This document shows positions 47,325 through 58,005 of a stretch of DNA of 64,000 nucleotides, piece after piece. The translations under genes and the position numbers were made by a program. The notes under the pieces are model-generated. The model ran no database searches. It was given only the letters and a program-made list of their open reading frames with translations, and was not told the origin of the DNA. This stretch comes from Emmonsiellopsis sp. PD_33 (lineage: Eukaryota > Ascomycota > Eurotiomycetes > Onygenales > Ajellomycetaceae), in assembly GCA_032988165.1 (NCBI GenBank), contig JANTQF010000006.1, forward strand, positions 1 to 64,000, read 5' to 3'. Each line of letters opens with the position of its first letter. Position 1 is the first letter of the stretch.

Positions 47325-50030
47325 ATGTCAAACCACCAAAATCTGTGTGCCCTGGCCCTAAAGCCCACTGACTCCCTTATCTTGGTTGAGCATGGGAAGA
47401 AAAAGTTGTCAACCACCAGGAAGATTCAGGAGTATATTGATACCCTTGACAGGCATGCAGCTCCACACTACCAGGTCCAGTGTGAAATTGCCAATCTGAT
47501 CATGAGCAGACATGAAGATAGAGAGGAGGAGGTTGCTGCATATTTTGAATGGATGAAGGAGGATGGGGCCTGACAGGCAGTGGTGTCTGAAGCTGACTTC
47601 TGCCACCAGACAGTGGAGATCTGTTGCATGGCAGAGACAGTCAGGGTTCACTGAAATCATACTTCAGAAGGGTATAAAACTTGTGTGGAACACTGGGGGA
47701 AGGCCATTACTGATGAATTCTGGTTAATACTGAAGAAGGATAAATGGTGCAGATGTGCAGTAACTCTCATAAGGAATTGCAACTATCCATCTGTAGTGGG
47801 GAGAATCAACCAGGTAATGTGGATTTAGTTGTCTCAAAATCCTGGGAAGGGCAAAAAGCTTCACAAGGAACTGATGCTTTCAGACCTTGAGAATGCCTCA
47901 AGGCCAGATTTTGTTGGCCCTGAGTTGAATATGGAAGCCATCCATGCTGCTGGGCTTTATGTTGGTTCTAGTAGAATTCTTACTGCAGGTACCCCACTAT
48001 TTCTCCCTGCACCTACTGACTCTCACCCACCAATCCCTTTATCTCTACCCTCTCAAAATCTTCAGCATCAGCCTCCTCCAGCTTCACCACACAATTCCCA
48101 TATAACTGGCCAAACACCTCTGCCTTCTCCTCACCCTCCTCAGGATAATCACCACCATTCTGGATCAGTTCCCATGTCCCCTTCTGCTTTCTCACCTGGT
48201 GCTTCTCAAAACCCTGGCCCTGTTTCACCTACTCCTTGCCCATGACATGTCTCTAGTCAATCAGTTTCATCAATAGCCACCTCCCTGTCCAATGTCAGCC
48301 TCTCCCATTTTGCCAGCCTGTCACCAGAAGAAATGGCAGAGCTTGAGAATCAAGGTGCCAACAAGGAGGATCCTGATGTTGCTGAAGCTGTTGAAAAGCA
48401 TCAGGAGACTGGCCATTACAGATGCACATGTCATTAGAATGTCAAGCCTGCCTTAAAAGCTCAGCTCAACAATACAAAGGAGCTGAATGATAGCCAGCTT
48501 GTCAAGCTTCTGAATCAGCTCACAAAACTATCATCTCCTTTTCCTTTGTGCTATCACCATGCTATCAATCTTGGAGGGAAAATCAGTTTGCTGACTCAGG
48601 GTTTGGACCAGGCAGCTTTGACATCCAGGCTTGAGGCTGTCATTAATAGCCACAGAAATCTTGGCTGGATCCACACTGCTAACAGCACTTTTCATTATTT
48701 TCATAAAGGGCACCACCCTGCTCACCCAGAGGATCTTCTTCAGATATATCATATGAAGCATGCTGCCCTCCCTGCCATCACTCCACCAAACTGAGCAAGC
48801 ATGTTGAAGAACCTCAGCCTGGGAAGCATAAATGTGGACCTCATGCTAAATGGCTGGGGTGCAGATGGCTCTTTATCTCTTCCAATTTTCTCCTGGCTCT
48901 GGACAGAGACAGCTGTGGGAAATGTGCCCACTGCATACAACACACTCAGAAAGATGGCAGCACATGAATGGGACATGTACTCATTCCATCAGCAAAAGGA
49001 TCAGAAGTTACTGGGGTAGCTCCACACAATGCTCCATGGAATCATTCAGCAGATAATTCATTAGGACCCAGTTTACTATGCCTGGTATGTCACTCTTCAC
49101 CCAGATCACCAGATGAGGCTCATCTCCTACCCTTATTACATCAAGTTCACCAGAAAGGGGGATAGCACATTTTTCCAGCATATCAATATCAACATTCAGC
49201 ACCTCACTAAGAAGAACCATAGCATGAACATGATTCAAGGGTTCATCAGCATAACAAATGAGGATCATGCAAACTGCACAACTGTAATCCCTAGCATGCA
49301 TCACTGTGTCTCTGAGTGGAATCACCAACTTCATGGAAGGGGGTTTCCAAATGGTAGAATCATTCAGGATGTCTCCCCACAGATGCTCACTAATTAAGAT
49401 TTGCAGGATTTTAAGACCAGCTGGAAGACTGTTCCTTGCAAACAGAGAGATGTACAAATCACCATGCTACACATTTCCCATGGGAGCACTGGCCTGGCTA
49501 CAATTAAGCAGAGAATAATGCTTCCATGGTTCATTAGAATCCAGGAAGACAGTAAGTCTTTAGAAGTTCCAGAGAGCAGCACATGGGAGCAACTCTCACA
49601 GGCAAATTGAGACTTTATTTACAGACCTGCAACATCCTCCAGCCTGCCTGTTCTGTACAGCAGCATTCCTTATCACTTTCCTGCCACCATGGCTGTGACA
49701 GGTCTTGGTGCACTTTCTGAAGCTTTAGTTGGACATCAGTAATAGGATGATCCTTTGGTTCAGAGAGAGCAGCAGATTCTTTTTGGCCTAGTGCTCAATC
49801 AGCCAGCCAAGGATTACATTCTGGCCTGGCACAAGAGAGCTGTGGGGGCTGCAGTTCATGCCTTCACAACTGTAATGAATGCTGAGAAATAGCTGTTCAG
49901 TCAGCAGAGTTTCTTTTACTGCTGCTATAATAATATTCCTCTCAATTCTATCATTAGTAATCATGTAGCTGCAGAAGGAGACACCATCAGGATCCCAGTC
50001 CATAGTCATAAGGAGATAGATGCTAGCTAG
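47325..50030 (+). pseudogene. Dioxygenase-like cargo protein of gypsy F (decayed)
   Basis: The ATG at 47325 begins MSNHQNLCALALKPTDSLIL. The N-terminal third is charged, the middle (47960-48245) is a Pro/Ser/His-rich linker, and the C-terminal half is a globular domain. The latter contains FFQHININI (49170-49196), SITNEDHANCTTVIPSMHH (about 49248-49305), then QITMLHISHGSTG (about 49455-49493) and QRIMLPWFI. This order fits a double-stranded beta-helix Fe(II)/2-oxoglutarate oxygenase: HxD (here H-I-N, with Asn from GAC to AAC at 49185-49187), a downstream His (49479-49481) and a 2OG-binding Arg (49512-49514). Phytanoyl-CoA hydroxylase and TET/JBP families share this plan; which is closest is unknown. 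Stops are few and mostly TAG. The substrate is unknown. Confidence 0.5.
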
Positions 50031-50871
50031 TCAATTCAGCCAATCACAATTTCCTGCCCCAGGGTCAGGAAATGTTTCAGCCAATCAGAGCCCACCATTC
50101 TGCCATAGTTGCTACCCTTGCCACCACTAGCACATATTTGTTTTTCTCACCACATCACCCAGTCTGTTTCCTTGTGGCTTCAATTTCTGCCCTCTCTGCC
50201 CATCTCCATGCTGCATTTCCTCCACATTTTCCTTATTTTTCTTTTTGTTTTTCTATGCTCAGTGTGCTGCTACTCTGTGTTTATTTTCCTCACTATTTTT
50301 ACTTTCCTTTCTGTGCTCACTTGCCTGTATATCTCTTGCCCTGCATCTTCTACTCTTAATCTCATCTGCTGCATTTTCCCTTCTCTGCTCTTTATTTCCT
50401 TGCATCCCTTCATCTTCATCATCCACACCACTCACCTCAATCTTCATTTACCACCTGTCACCAGCCACCCTGTCTACCTAGAGCACACCTTTTCTTTCCC
50501 TTGCAGTGGGATCATGGATCTTATCACATATAAGATCATTAGCACAAAGCCATGCACTCACAGGCTGCCCTGCCTACCTAGGGCACACCCTTTCTTCATT
50601 GCCAACTTGCCCATCCATCTCTGGGCTGCCTTCTTGCCTCAATGCAGCCACTTTCTTGCAAACAGACAATTCAACACACAGCACATGGCCACTTATCAGC
50701 TGACTTTGGGACTACATAGTCAGATCAATTTCAGGACAACATATTCAGGGCCACTGCTCTCACTGCAGAGCAGATTAATTTCAGGACAACATATTCAGAT
50801 CTGCTGCCCTTGCTGCAAAACTGAGCCATTCTTTTATTCACCAGGTCAGCAAATCAGGGGGAAGGGAGATA
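50031..50871 (+). other. 3' untranslated region of gypsy F
   Basis: It starts with the CCAAT pair (50036-50089) shared with 43419-43475. A long pyrimidine-rich stretch follows (50120-50480), then a tandem pair of about 50 bp (AATTTCAGGACAACATATTC at 50725-50750 and again near 50772-50800), and the purine tract before the 3' LTR. A 277-residue open frame across it (50109-50942) is of low complexity and is probably chance. Confidence 0.5.
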
Positions 50872-51190
50872 TGTGGTGGGGATCCACCATCAGGTCAGAT
50901 CAATTTTTCATCAAGGCTTTTTGCTGCCAAGCACAGCCATAAAGATAGATATTTTCCTTTCATTGCAGGACATCATCTGTTCATTCATGGATTTCTCATG
51001 CATGTGTATGCTTCTTTGAGATAGATCTTTTGTTTCTTTTGTGTGTTGCCTTATCATTCTATTACTGTGTTGTTTTATACTATAGATTGCCAATACATTC
51101 CTCTGCTTCAACATTGATATCAATTCTTTTCTTGTGTTTGCTACTGCCCTGTTCAGTGCCACCTGACGCGCACACCCTGTCCCTGCTTTA
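50872..51190 (+). repeat. 3' LTR of gypsy F
   Basis: It is 319 bp, starts TGTGGTGGGG and ends CCTGCTTTA. It keeps GACGCGCAC (51166-51174) where the 5' LTR reads GACACACAC, so it is slightly less mutated. Confidence 0.93.
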
Positions 51191-51194
51191 ATAT

Positions 51195-51681
51195 TAGCAT
51201 GTGTGTCCCTACCTCCATTCATATTAATATTAGCAGAGGTATCTCTATTACCACTCATGTTGGCTACAACAATATTAGCCTGTGTGTCCCTGCCCCTATC
51301 TATATTAATATTGTCAGAGGTGTTCTTATCATTACTCATATTAGTCACATCAATATTAGCATGTATGTTCCTGCCCCCATCTATATTAATATCAGTAGAG
51401 GTGTCCTCATTGCCACTCACATCAGCTACACTAATATTAGCTGGTATGTTCCTACCCCCATTTATATTAATATTATTAGAGGTATCTCCATCACCACTTA
51501 CATCAGTCACACTAATATTAGCCAGTATATTTCTACCCTCATCCACATCAACATTAGCAACAAGATCAGCAGTACTCTATACCCTATTATCAATAATGTT
51601 ATCTTCACTGACACTGTCATCTATTGCATGTTAGTCATATTGATTATTATTATTAGTAAATTCAGTAAAAGTACTATTCAT
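51195..51681 (-). pseudogene. 27-residue repeat gene, N-terminal part
   Basis: The minus-strand start ATG is at 51679-51681 (MNSTFTEFTNNNNQYD, then a TAA, then HAIDDSVSEDNIID). A run of 81-bp units follows from about 51560 down to the LTR junction. Each 27-residue unit reads like GRNIPANISVADVSGNEDTS followed by TDINIDG. About four and a half units are in frame with no stop. The gene is cut at 51195 by gypsy F and resumes at 39970 and, after the second insertion, at 24362. The repeats are Asn/Asp/Ile/Gly-rich and hydrophilic, like a surface or disordered repeat protein. No family is recognised. Confidence 0.6.
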
Positions 51682-51699
51682 CTATAATATATAGAAACT

Positions 51700-53120
51700 A
51701 TAAACAGCAAAAAATAAAATCAAGACAGATTAATAACCATTGAATGAATGATGCCAGGTGTTATTTGAAATAAGCAATTATAATGATGAAGAGGAGAAAT
51801 AGAAGAAGAAGCAAGAAAATTAAAAATGTAGGTATTAAATATAGATAAGAATTACAGAGGAGCTGTTGATAAATAATATCACAGCCTTGCTGAGAGAAAT
51901 ATTAGGGGAAGAGACCTCTCAGTAATAAGTATGTACTACAGTAAGAGATGATTCCACATGATGAAGATGATCAAACATCAAAAAACCATAGCAGTCTACA
52001 CTTCTTTCATCATGGGTGCTAATGGGGTTATCAGTAGAGTATTAGCAACTATAGAGGCAGACTCTAAGCTGTACACAGCTAGTCTGTAAAAGAATTAATA
52101 TACTATTATCTTAGAAGTAGAGTTAGATTCCAAGTAAACAAGAAAGAGCATGAAAAACATATAAAGGTATATTAATCACTCTGCATCTTTCTATTCATTA
52201 TCTGTCAGCTTAGACAAATCAAGATCTTCCATTATATCAGCATTTAGATTAGTAATAATCTTGTTCACTGCAGTATCCCCATTACCCTTTTGGAATCCAG
52301 AAAGATTTCAAACTCATTTTTGAATAATATATCTTAGTATATCTCTTTACTCATCACACATTTCCCCCTACATGGCTGTTAAATCCTTGAATTTTCCTAA
52401 TTGCAAATGTTAGCAACAAAGATTCAATCCCATGTAATCACAAAGCCTAATCCTTATGCAAGGCTAAAGGTCCATTAAATCTTGATCCTATATCCCCAGA
52501 CTGACCAATTATTTGTCTGAGATTCCTGATTGTAAAGTACACTAAATTGACTGTAATAAAGATAGGAAGGATGGCAGCAGGCTTCTATTTAGAGTACCTA
52601 AAGAACTTCTGTGTGAGTGAGTTACTTGCTAAGCCATGCTGTCCTTAGCTATAGAAAAGCTTCATAAACACCTGAAGAATATTATTGGAAAGTCATTATA
52701 TATCATGTTTTAAGTTCTGTGAAGTTAATTAATAGAGATCAAAAATAATGAAAAATAGAGCTTACTCTATTTTCATCACAAACATCATCTAAGTATAGAT
52801 AAAGATAGTTCTTTAGAAGCTCTATCTATATCTTCTTCTGCAGATTTGCTTCCTTTAAGTATCTACTACTAAATATACTATTGATATATACTTTGACCAT
52901 CATTGTATGATGATGTTAAACTGAAGTAATATATTTAAAAACCTGCCAGTGTTATATCAGCATTAGAGTATTAGTATATAAGTAATATACTTAGAGGAAC
53001 TACCATTCATGCCTTCTAATAGTTAGGCTGCTTTATTAGCTGGTTTTTGAGATTAATTATATCTCCCATTTGATTCTACTGCTTGATTAACTCCTCATGC
53101 TGTGTCTTCCATACCTTCTT
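51700..53120. other. Unrecognised decayed sequence
   Basis: It is AT-rich with short broken frames on both strands. A minus-strand stretch near 52780-52880 reads EANLQKK and LYLYLDDVCDENRVSSIF, which looks once-coding, but I recognise no domain. Confidence 0.3.
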
Positions 53121-53122
53121 TA

Positions 53123-53816
53123 TCAACCCTGACACCAGGGGCTTCTTTTCTTCTGGCTAAGGTATCCACTGTGATGGTGGGATTTCATAGTTAGAGTACA
53201 GTCTTCTAGCACATAAAACTCTAACATCATTAAGAAGAGTATAATTATTATCTTATATTTTACTTCTATCTGGCCTTTACTCTGATTTAGCTCATATAAG
53301 ATACCCTTTACCCTCCTCAGTTGCATTGTGTTCAATTACATCAGATGTGGTAAGAGAAGTTTAACAGCTACTAGTAGGGCCCAAGAAAATCTAATCATCA
53401 TGAGAATCTAAGAAAGAACTTCTAGTTAAAAGAGATGATCTTTAGTATAGTAGTGATGTAGAGTTCTAACTTAAATAATCAGTTAGTTTCAGTACTGACA
53501 CCATAAAATATAAGTAAACTCATACTAATACTAATAGGTGAAACCATCTCACAACAGCATTAATATTAACAGGCATAACATGATAAAGAGAATAACTCAC
53601 CAGGCCTAGCTTAATTCATTTTTACTTATTTGGGGGAAGGGGAGGCTCATCTTTCATATTCATATCATCACTAACTTCCTTCAAATCATCATTCTCACCT
53701 ATATTATCATTATCAGGGTAATCATCAATAATAGGCTCCTGCCTACACTTTGGTCCATTTCTGCCAGGCTGTGCTGCAGGCTTAATTCCAAACCATCTTA
53801 TCAGTACAGACTTCAA
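53123..53816 (-). pseudogene. Unrecognised gene relic with acidic segment
   Basis: The frame from 53816 begins MKSVLIRWFGIKPAAQPGRN and becomes acidic (DDYPDNDNIGENDDLKEVSD), ending EPPLPPNK at 53622. Further minus-strand frames to 53123 include a Lys-rich part, CTLTMKSHHHSGYLSQKKRS. An intron between 53615 and 53340 is possible. No family match is visible. It is open for 64 residues without a stop, which is unusual for this part of the window. Confidence 0.3.
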
Positions 53817-54879
53817 ATTTGAATATCAAAATCATATACTATCTGAATTAATCTATCTCTGACTACTAACTTGCAGAACTCATCTCAAGCTGTGTGTTAA
53901 CTAATCCTGACCTTCACAGCTTCTTTGAATGTTGATTTCAAAAGCTTTAAAGAAAAAGGAAAGACTCTAGAGATAAGAAGTGCACCAATCCAGCAGACAG
54001 TGAGGTAGAATTCAATGTAATTGAAGGTAAGAAAAGGATGGAGCAAGGCAATCTTTAAGCAGTAAAATATAGAAGTGAGAGAATAACTATCAGCAACTAA
54101 CTGATGAGAGTTAAGTCAGTGTGTAGTAGGTATTTTATCAAAACAAGATGTATCAATAAAAACTGATGCTATTATAATAAAAACAGTTAGTATACAGCTG
54201 TCTGAAGCAGGAATGTGATAGAAAGGGGAAAATCACTAAAGATAGACATAATTAGTGTAATCTTTTCCTAAAGCAATGTTTTCTCCTGAAAAATAATAAG
54301 AATAGTGTCAATTACAATTCATTCTAATTTATTAGATCCCATGGTTCAGCACCATCAGCACTGATGGCTGAAGTTTACCCATAATTAATCTCTTCCTTTA
54401 CAATTGATCTCATGCTGGCACTGGCTGAGCTCCATAGCTGTATATGAGTCATCCTCTTCCCAAGCAATTTATATTAGTAGCAGCCTGGCTATTAATTGAT
54501 CATCCATTTATATGTTCATTTATTTATTGCATTCACATTCACATTTGTTCATTCTGGCCTCACTGACAGGGAAAACTGCTGTAGGTAGGGGTAGAGGTTA
54601 GGAGTTAGCATAAGGGTTATAGTATTAGGTAATGATAGTACAGCAGACTATCTCCTCATCCATGCACTAGTAAATTTTAGTGTATCTATTCTACTGCCAA
54701 TAAAAAGGCTTGAATACTTAGATATGGGTCTAATCTGGACTGTCAAAAAAAGATGCTAAAATTTGCTCATGTGCAGACAAGGAGATAAGCACTAATCTCC
54801 CAAATAAAGTAGAGAAGAGGTGTATATATCTAGTAGCATGAAACAGGGTAGCAGCAGGCAATATTAAAGGAATAGATCA
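53817..54879. other. Unrecognised sequence
   Basis: This AT-rich sequence has no convincing frame. Around 54330-54480 the base composition is more mixed (ATCAGCACTGATGGCTGAAG), but no motif or repeat is identified. Confidence 0.3.
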
Positions 54880-55200
54880 TGGCAGAGTCAACATTGACAT
54901 GGCCAACATGAGTGGTGATATGGACATCTAGGCTGCCAACATTGATGCAGATGGGGGCAGGGACATACCACCTAACATTAGTGTGACCTGATGCAAGTAG
55001 TGGTAATAAAGACACCTCTACTAATATTAATGGGGATAGTAGCAGGAACACACTGGCTAATATTAGCACAGCTAATGTAAGTGGCCAAGGAGACATCTCC
55101 ACCAACATTAATAGAGAGGATGGTATGGACACACCAGTAAACATTAATACAGCCCAACATGAGTGTTGATGGGGACACCTCTGCTAATATTAATATAGAG
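54880..55200 (+). repeat. Second array of the 81-bp/27-residue repeat, opposite strand
   Basis: About four degenerate units code on the plus strand for NISxxANVSGQGDISTNIN-type repeats with one or two frame breaks. Same repeat family as 51195-51560 but inverted, so the two arrays face away from each other across 3.3 kb. It is more diverged than the first array. Confidence 0.75.
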
Positions 55201-55399
55201 AGTGGTAAATAATGCAGTTACAAAAACTAAATAAAGGAATAAAGGATAAAGATATAAAGATAGGCAAAAGAAAAGTCAAAGTAATAAAGAAGTAACATTC
55301 TAAGGCCACTGGCTAATTCTACCCTTTAAAAAAATGAAAAACTAGCACCTAAAATCAACCTGGCCATACATATAAAGCAGAAGAAAAAAAGACAGTAAA

Positions 55400-56042
55400 A
55401 AGCCCAGGCAGAGAGCTAGATCTACCCCTTGAAACCAAGCACCTAAAAATAAAGCTGATAAAACCAATTAAAAGAGATAAAGCAAGATTTATCTGGATTT
55501 TAAAGCCTCTAAAACTACCCCCTAAGGGAGGAGATCATCTAACCCTCCACTCAATCAATAATGCTGGGGTTGTCAGGTATAGACCCAGGCTGGTTACTAG
55601 CACAGGGGGCAGGAGGCAGAGGAGGGCTCAGAGGGGAAGTCTAGAACATGTTATTTCAGTATATATTCTATATGGTGTATTGGCAGTGATTATTCTATAG
55701 GCAGTTTCCATAACACCCCCTAAAATAGCCAGGAACTTGAACACAGACAGGAAATGATTGACAGCATACTCAGTAGGCATGGCAGGGAAAATCAATTCAT
55801 CATGCATCAGATTATTATTCATGGGATTGAACTAATAGTACATTCATATGGAAGTATTCAGAATGGATAAAGTCAGCAGGTTCAATAACATTCTGTATGT
55901 ACACCACATTCCTCTCAGGCCAGGCTAGTAGTGCCTGGGCATTAGGGTGAGAGTTATAGTAGAAGCATGTCAGCTCCTGGCCAGTAATAAATAGTGTTTG
56001 ATGCCAGTTAGTGAGTAACTCATATGCTGATCTATATATCAT
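55400..56042 (-). pseudogene. Unrecognised gene relic
   Basis: Two minus-strand frames join with a short break: MIYRSAYELLTNWHQTLFIT, then QALLAWPERNVVYIQNVIEP (56042-55815), and MNNNLMHDELIFPAMPTEYA, then SVFKFLAILGGVMETAYRII (55822-55628). Together they give about 140 residues of mixed composition that look like genuine protein. No domain is recognised. A Pro-rich piece (GSIPDNP-like) continues towards 55560. Confidence 0.35.
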
Positions 56043-56329
56043 GTCAGTCTTACTACTCCTTTATTTTATGGTGTTAAAGTTTTTTACATACATCTTTTAT
56101 ATTGAATGTGATATTAGAGGAGGGAGGTAACAGGATTTTCTTTTCAGAGAGGAGGGGAGGTAGTTTGAGGGTTTATTTTAATATAGTTATAGCCAGTATG
56201 ATATAGGGAGGAGAACATTGATGATCTTTAGTAGGAGAGAAGATACCTAAGAAAAGAGAAAAAAAAGATAGGGAAGAGATAGAAAAGAGCCAGGTATTTA
56301 TAACTTTTTCCCTCTTCTATATATGGAGC

Positions 56330-56705
56330 TTTGCAGAAGCATTTGAATTAAAGGGGGAGGGACATGATACTTTACAAAAGCACTTGAATGAAAAGGAAAG
56401 GAACATGATACTTTATAAAAGCTCAAGTTGAAAGGGGGGGGACATGGCACTTCATGAAAGTACTTGAATTAAAAGGGGAGAGACATGGCACTTTATCAAA
56501 GTACTCAAATGAAAAGAGGAGGGACACAGCACTTTATGAAAGCTCAAGTTGAAAGGAAGAGAATATCACACTTTATGAAAGCTTGAGTTGAAAGGGGGGG
56601 GACATGGCACTTCATAAAAGCACTTAAATTAAAAGGGGAGGATTATGGCACTTTGTTAAAGCACTTAAATCAAAAGGGGAGGGACATGGCACTTTACAAA
56701 AGCTT
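56330..56705. repeat. About nine tandem repeats of ~42 bp
   Basis: Units contain GGGACATGGCACTTTATAAA, then AGCACTTGAATTAAAAGG. Strongly purine-biased on the plus strand, including runs of seven or eight G (56435-56442, 56595-56602). Units vary between 39 and 44 bp and alternate between AGCACTTGAAT and AGCTCAAGTTG variants. There is no coding frame. Confidence 0.8.
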
Positions 56706-56889
56706 TTAAATTTCAAATTAAATATATGACTGTATGGACACATTAACCATCTAGTAAAGTATTAGTAATGATTATTCTTTCTGTTGAGTATCATTTTACA
56801 TGAATTTAGTTCTAATATCATTCTTTTATTTCAGTAGAATAATACCTATACCCTTCTGTAGTCCTTCATCCTCTATCTCTTCTCTGTGG

Positions 56890-57720
56890 TAGAGTTAGTG
56901 TCTTCTTCTCTTTCAGACTCTACACCTGAGACTCCTCTGAGCTCTATATCTTCATTAGATCAGGCACCCATTCTGTGTCATACCTGCAACAGCTGCCATG
57001 AGTGATATATCATTGGTCCTCAATATGCCCAGTGTTCAGTGTGTCTGGGTTTAGCCAGGGCAGCTAATAAGAACAGAAATTCACAGAGGAGATATGTAGC
57101 ATATAGACATATAGAGAACATCAGAACTAATGAAGATAATGTATGAGACAGCTAAAATAATAGTTCATCTCATACATCTAGTGATTATAGGCCTCATATT
57201 CAGCTCTCAATCAAGTAGATGCATCAGGTAAGAAAGGGACAGGCTATACTAGCAGTACTAGCACAGCCAACAGAGCTATAAACACAGGCCATACTGGCAG
57301 TACTGGTACAGTAATAAGAGATACTGGCAGCACTTACTTATAAGCAGGCAGAATGGAGATAGGTAGTACTAGCACAGCTAACTGAGTAGCCTCATTCACC
57401 CACCCAGACTATAGAGCCTCTATAAAATCATCAGGAAGCCTAGGACCCAGGATGTCATTAAGGACATTATAATAAGGGATGCTGAAAGAATCCTAAACAA
57501 CCACTGAAGATAGCAAGAAAATAGAAGAACTGAAGCCCAGATAGGTCCTAGGAGACAGCAGGAAATACTTAGTAGGAGGAGAGATAAACATACAGTATAC
57601 TAACAGTACAGACATATAAGATATATATATAGTGAAGAGGCAGAACATGTAGGTCATTAAGGATAGAATAAAAAGAGGAGGTTAGAGTAGAGAGATCAAA
57701 GCACACTACATGACTGAAAG
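56890..57720 (+). pseudogene. Small zinc-binding protein relic with Gln-rich tail
   Basis: A plus-strand frame contains ILCHTCNSCHE, a TGA, then YIIGPQYAQCSVCLGLARAA (about 56968-57060), giving paired Cys-X2-Cys motifs that could bind one zinc. Then come basic RNSQRRYVAYRHIE text and a long hydrophilic tail that includes repeated QAILAVL-type segments (57235-57330). The frame stays aligned through to about 57700 if every TAG is read as a lost CAG; more than 15 TAG codons occur but few other stops. No named family. Role unknown; a DNA- or RNA-binding gag-like or regulatory protein is possible. Confidence 0.4.
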
Positions 57721-57789
57721 GCTGTGACTAAAAGGACATTAAAATACAAGTATTTTCCTTATATTCCTCATCAAGTTATCACAGGCTTG

Positions 57790-58005
57790 ATATAACCTAC
57801 ACCAACATTCAACTGCTAATATTGGTTATTCTATGGACTGCCAGCAACCACCAATGAGTAACCACAAATATTGTACTGCTAATATTAGATATCATATGGT
57901 GATAATAATCACCAACATTGGTCTACTAATATTCAATATCATGTGGTGCTAACACCTGCTAATATTAGTCTGCCAATGTTCAATATCATGTGGCACTAAT
58001 AACTA
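57790..58005. repeat. Four tandem repeats of ~45-50 bp
   Basis: Units contain CTGCTAATATTCAATATCAT and then GTGGTGCTAA with CACCAACATTGGT. The CAACATTGG/CTAATATTAG alternation again fits loss of CpG or CpA sites. No frame is visible. Confidence 0.65.

Larger units (their letters stand above)
39971..51190 (+). mobile_element. 11.2-kb gypsy (F) with extra 3' gene
   Basis: Two 319-bp LTRs (39971-40289 and 50872-51190) flank gag, protease, RT, RNase H, integrase and a further long gene after integrase. The target duplication is ATAT (39967-39970 and 51191-51194); joining the flanks restores the 81-bp repeat. A primer-site candidate TGGTGCACACAATC starts at 40291, just after the LTR. A purine tract AGGGGGAAGGGAGA lies at about 50856-50869, before the 3' LTR. 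About 20 differences between the LTRs are all transitions. At 11.2 kb it is about twice the usual Ty3/gypsy size. Confidence 0.93.

Noticed and set aside
50259..50447. Glu-rich minus-strand frame
   Set aside because: It is the complement of the CT-rich 3' region of gypsy F, with no support as a gene.
50109..50942. 277-residue plus-strand open frame near the end of gypsy F
   Set aside because: Pyrimidine-rich low-complexity sequence gives a hydrophobic chance frame; no domain, and it overlaps the 3' LTR.
50911..51546. 211-residue minus-strand open frame running from the 27-residue repeats into the gypsy LTR
   Set aside because: Only the repeat part is real. The rest is antisense of the 3' LTR, fused by the insertion.
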